From: Synanceia verrucosa
Taxonomy: Eukaryota > Chordata > Actinopteri > Perciformes > Synanceiidae
Assembly (NCBI GenBank): GCA_029721515.1
Contig: CM056558.1
Location: 11,253,240 to 11,317,239, forward strand
Length of the DNA: 64,000 nucleotides
Direction: 5' to 3'
The notes under the pieces are model-generated. The model worked only from the letters and a program-made list of their open reading frames with translations, was not told the DNA's origin and made no database searches. Below, one piece after another: positions 63,401 to 64,000 of this stretch. Positions within the stretch are counted from its first letter, which is position 1. Every line of letters begins with the position of its first letter. Both the position numbers and the translations under genes were made by a program.

Positions 63401-63716
63401 CCAACTGAGCTTGAAATCAAAGCCACAGAAATGGGTGAGATAATTATTAACACAGAGTGCTTTCATAGATATTCCAATTATATTAAATTGTCCTGCCATT
63501 ATTCCCACCTGTGCACAGAAAAGCAAGGTTTTGGATAATTGTCATTTTCATACTTTTAATTCCTTGATGGGTCTGACTTTTCATTTCTCTCCTCAACCAC
63601 AGAATTGAAACTTTTCACCTTTGATGCTCGTCATACAAAAGCCAAAGTGTCTGCTTCCATGGGAGGAGATCATATGAATTTATTGCCAAAGCCGAGATCA
63701 GAGGAAGATAAAAATG
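57401..63716 (+). CDS. adgrl4: adgrl4 (eltd1), exons 1-8 of an adhesion GPCR, partial
   Basis: ADGRL4/ELTD1 is an orphan adhesion G-protein-coupled receptor on the surface of endothelial and some smooth-muscle cells, linked to vessel growth. Eight exons (57401-57446, 57861-58010, 60426-60575, 61169-61318, 61659-61729, 62626-62805, 63251-63434, 63603-63716) join in consistent phases into about 348 codons. Domain order: signal peptide (1-20), EGF-like (about 23-66), EGF-Ca (67-116), EGF-Ca (117-166), a short two-cysteine linker (to 189), then the start of the GAIN domain (190-348). Phrases such as VKAVNNLVEKD, TKLLHTVE, GDHMNLLPK and NKTL align with the human protein. There are N-glycosylation sequons at NVT, NGS, NKT, NLT and NST. 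The GPS and seven helices lie beyond the right edge. Relatives such as ADGRE/CD97 also have EGF modules, but the GAIN sequence favours ADGRL4. Confidence 0.93.
57861..58010 (+). CDS. adgrl4: adgrl4 exon 2: EGF-like module 1
   Basis: 150 nt, phase 1 to phase 1, with acceptor TGTGCAG and donor GTGAAT. It encodes the end of the signal peptide and one EGF-like module with C-x-C and GYTGDGKTFC, corresponding to human CYCNMGFSGNG..IC. Seven cysteines are present in the mature part, while the EGF fold needs six. The extra one comes from the DPCSLSDICDSC start. There is no calcium-binding signature. Confidence 0.92.
58011..60425 (+). other. adgrl4 intron 2
   Basis: 2415 bp, the largest complete intron in the window. 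No recognisable repeat family, exon or RNA gene was seen. Short frames at 58423-58752 and 59879-60136 have no domain. Confidence 0.8.
60426..60575 (+). CDS. adgrl4: adgrl4 exon 3: calcium-binding EGF module
   Basis: 150 nt, phase 1-1, acceptor CACCACAG, donor GTAATG. It starts DDNEC, the calcium-binding EGF signature. Six cysteines are present. The C-x-N-x4-Y-x-C hydroxylation motif (CTNTAGSYYC) is intact. It matches human DDNECGNLT...CTNTEGSYYCMC closely. Confidence 0.95.
60576..61168 (+). other. adgrl4 intron 3
   Basis: 593 bp with nothing recognisable inside. Confidence 0.8.
61169..61318 (+). CDS. adgrl4: adgrl4 exon 4: second calcium-binding EGF module
   Basis: 150 nt, phase 1-1. It starts DIDEC, with six cysteines and a CHNTNGSFYC hydroxylation motif that overlaps an NGS sequon. 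The canonical human isoform, as I recall it, has one calcium-binding module, so this is an additional module. The acceptor TTTCAG is good. The donor GTCGGT is weak, but the only nearby alternative (GTAGGA at 61323) breaks the frame into exon 5. Confidence 0.9.
61319..61658 (+). other. adgrl4 intron 4
   Basis: 340 bp, beginning with a weak donor and a CA-rich patch (about 61347-61365), and including an A run at 61590-61603. Confidence 0.8.
61659..61729 (+). CDS. adgrl4: adgrl4 exon 5: linker
   Basis: 71 nt, phase 1 in and phase 0 out, acceptor TTTTCCAG, strong donor GTAAGT. It encodes EHPQKYCHDNIGCITQTVNK plus TLEY, equivalent to human ENVNANCHLDNVCIAANINKTL. Two cysteines and an NKT sequon are shared with the human protein. 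Confidence 0.92.
61730..62625 (+). other. adgrl4 intron 5
   Basis: 896 bp. It has a TTTG-rich tract at 61963-61998 and a very AT-rich ATATTA-type patch at 62195-62315. No exon is recognisable. Confidence 0.8.
62626..62805 (+). CDS. adgrl4: adgrl4 exon 6: start of GAIN domain
   Basis: 180 nt, phase 0-0, acceptor CATCATAG, donor GTAATC. It encodes EPQSLLKEI...GELTSVEVIAYVEAL and ends VINSTLT. This aligns with human EPVALLQEV...DLSPTDIITYIEIL and LSNSTLT. Sequons NLT and NST are present. Confidence 0.93.
62806..63250 (+). other. adgrl4 intron 6
   Basis: 445 bp with nothing recognisable inside. Confidence 0.8.
63251..63434 (+). CDS. adgrl4: adgrl4 exon 7: GAIN domain
   Basis: 184 nt, phase 0 in and phase 1 out, acceptor CCAACAG, donor GTGAGA. 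It encodes KLVKAVNNLVEKDELVAW and TKLLHTVEESALTLANN. The human counterpart is EFVKTVNNFVQRDTFVVW and TKLMHTVEQATLRIS. This is the strongest evidence for ADGRL4 over other adhesion receptors. Confidence 0.95.
63435..63602 (+). other. adgrl4 intron 7
   Basis: 168 bp, the shortest intron; ordinary GT-AG ends. Confidence 0.85.
63603..63716 (+). CDS. adgrl4: adgrl4 exon 8: GAIN domain, last exon in window
   Basis: 114 nt, phase 1-1, acceptor ACCACAG, donor GTAACG. It encodes ELKLFTFDARHTKAKVSASM and GGDHMNLLPKPRSEEDKN. The human counterpart is ALKVFFFDSYN... and GDYINIFPKRKAAYDSN. The next exon lies beyond 64000; the sequence from 63717 is intron 8. Confidence 0.92.
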
Positions 63717-64000
63717 GTAACGCAGCCTGCTTTACATGTTTAAAGGACAGTAAAATCTATGATCATCTGCATGCTTTAGTGTACAGGGAGTACTCTTTTG
63801 CTTTATCTTGCCATATGTTTTATGAAAAAGACAAATTAAGTGTTTATATGCTCCCTTATTTGTCGCAATATCAACATATAATGCTGTAAAGCATTTTTAT
63901 GATTCTTTTGGGGGCATATATTAGAATTTGCTCCAGTAAAATCAGAGCAAAAATAAATCACCCATCTTTAAATCTGGAAGATGTCCTTTGGCAACAGTTA

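Noticed and set aside
63717..63889. Continuation of exon 8 as an open frame
   Set aside because: The GTAACG donor at 63717 matches the conserved exon end and the sequence beyond loses similarity to the receptor.

Overview
This window is vertebrate nuclear DNA, almost certainly from a teleost fish. It is AT-rich, full of (TA)n and (CA)n microsatellites, and carries tRNA-derived SINE, L1, Tc1 and hAT-type repeat relics of the kinds found in teleost genomes. Its only recognisable gene has GT-AG introns. There is no bacterial-style gene organisation. The species cannot be named from the sequence alone.

Layout. Bases 1 to about 57,300 are gene-poor and behave like a gene desert. No convincing coding exon was found there, only short chance reading frames, simple repeats and transposable-element relics. 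The clearest relics are: an old dispersed repeat in three fragments (7.8-10.9 kb); a broken Tc1-type transposase (17.5 kb, minus strand); a hAT-like element holding a second hAT-like element with an 8-bp target duplication (23.0-24.4 kb); tRNA-SINEs (26.9, 34.4 and 49.9 kb) and a 5'-truncated SINE tail (31.8 kb); a SINE split by a 1.17-kb DNA transposon that itself contains a further inverted-repeat segment (34.4-35.9 kb); the 3' end of an L1-type LINE (45.1-45.5 kb); a 535-bp hAT-type MITE (51.8 kb); and an unclassified 2.5-kb element bounded by 200-bp, apparently identical inverted arms (52.6-55.1 kb).

From 57,401 to the end of the window the plus strand carries the first eight coding exons of adgrl4 (eltd1), an adhesion G-protein-coupled receptor of endothelium. 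They encode a signal peptide, three EGF-like modules (the last two calcium-binding) and the start of the GAIN domain. All splice phases agree and give about 348 codons. The GPS cleavage site and the seven-helix domain lie beyond the right edge. In mammals the region around ADGRL4 is also gene-poor, which fits this layout.

The least explained structure is the 2.5-kb inverted-arm element. It contains a CpG-rich patch and two copies of one short sequence. One copy is interrupted by a 232-bp segment with good splice signals, and the other is contiguous across the predicted junction, as if it had come from a spliced transcript. I saw no complete new coding system in the window.
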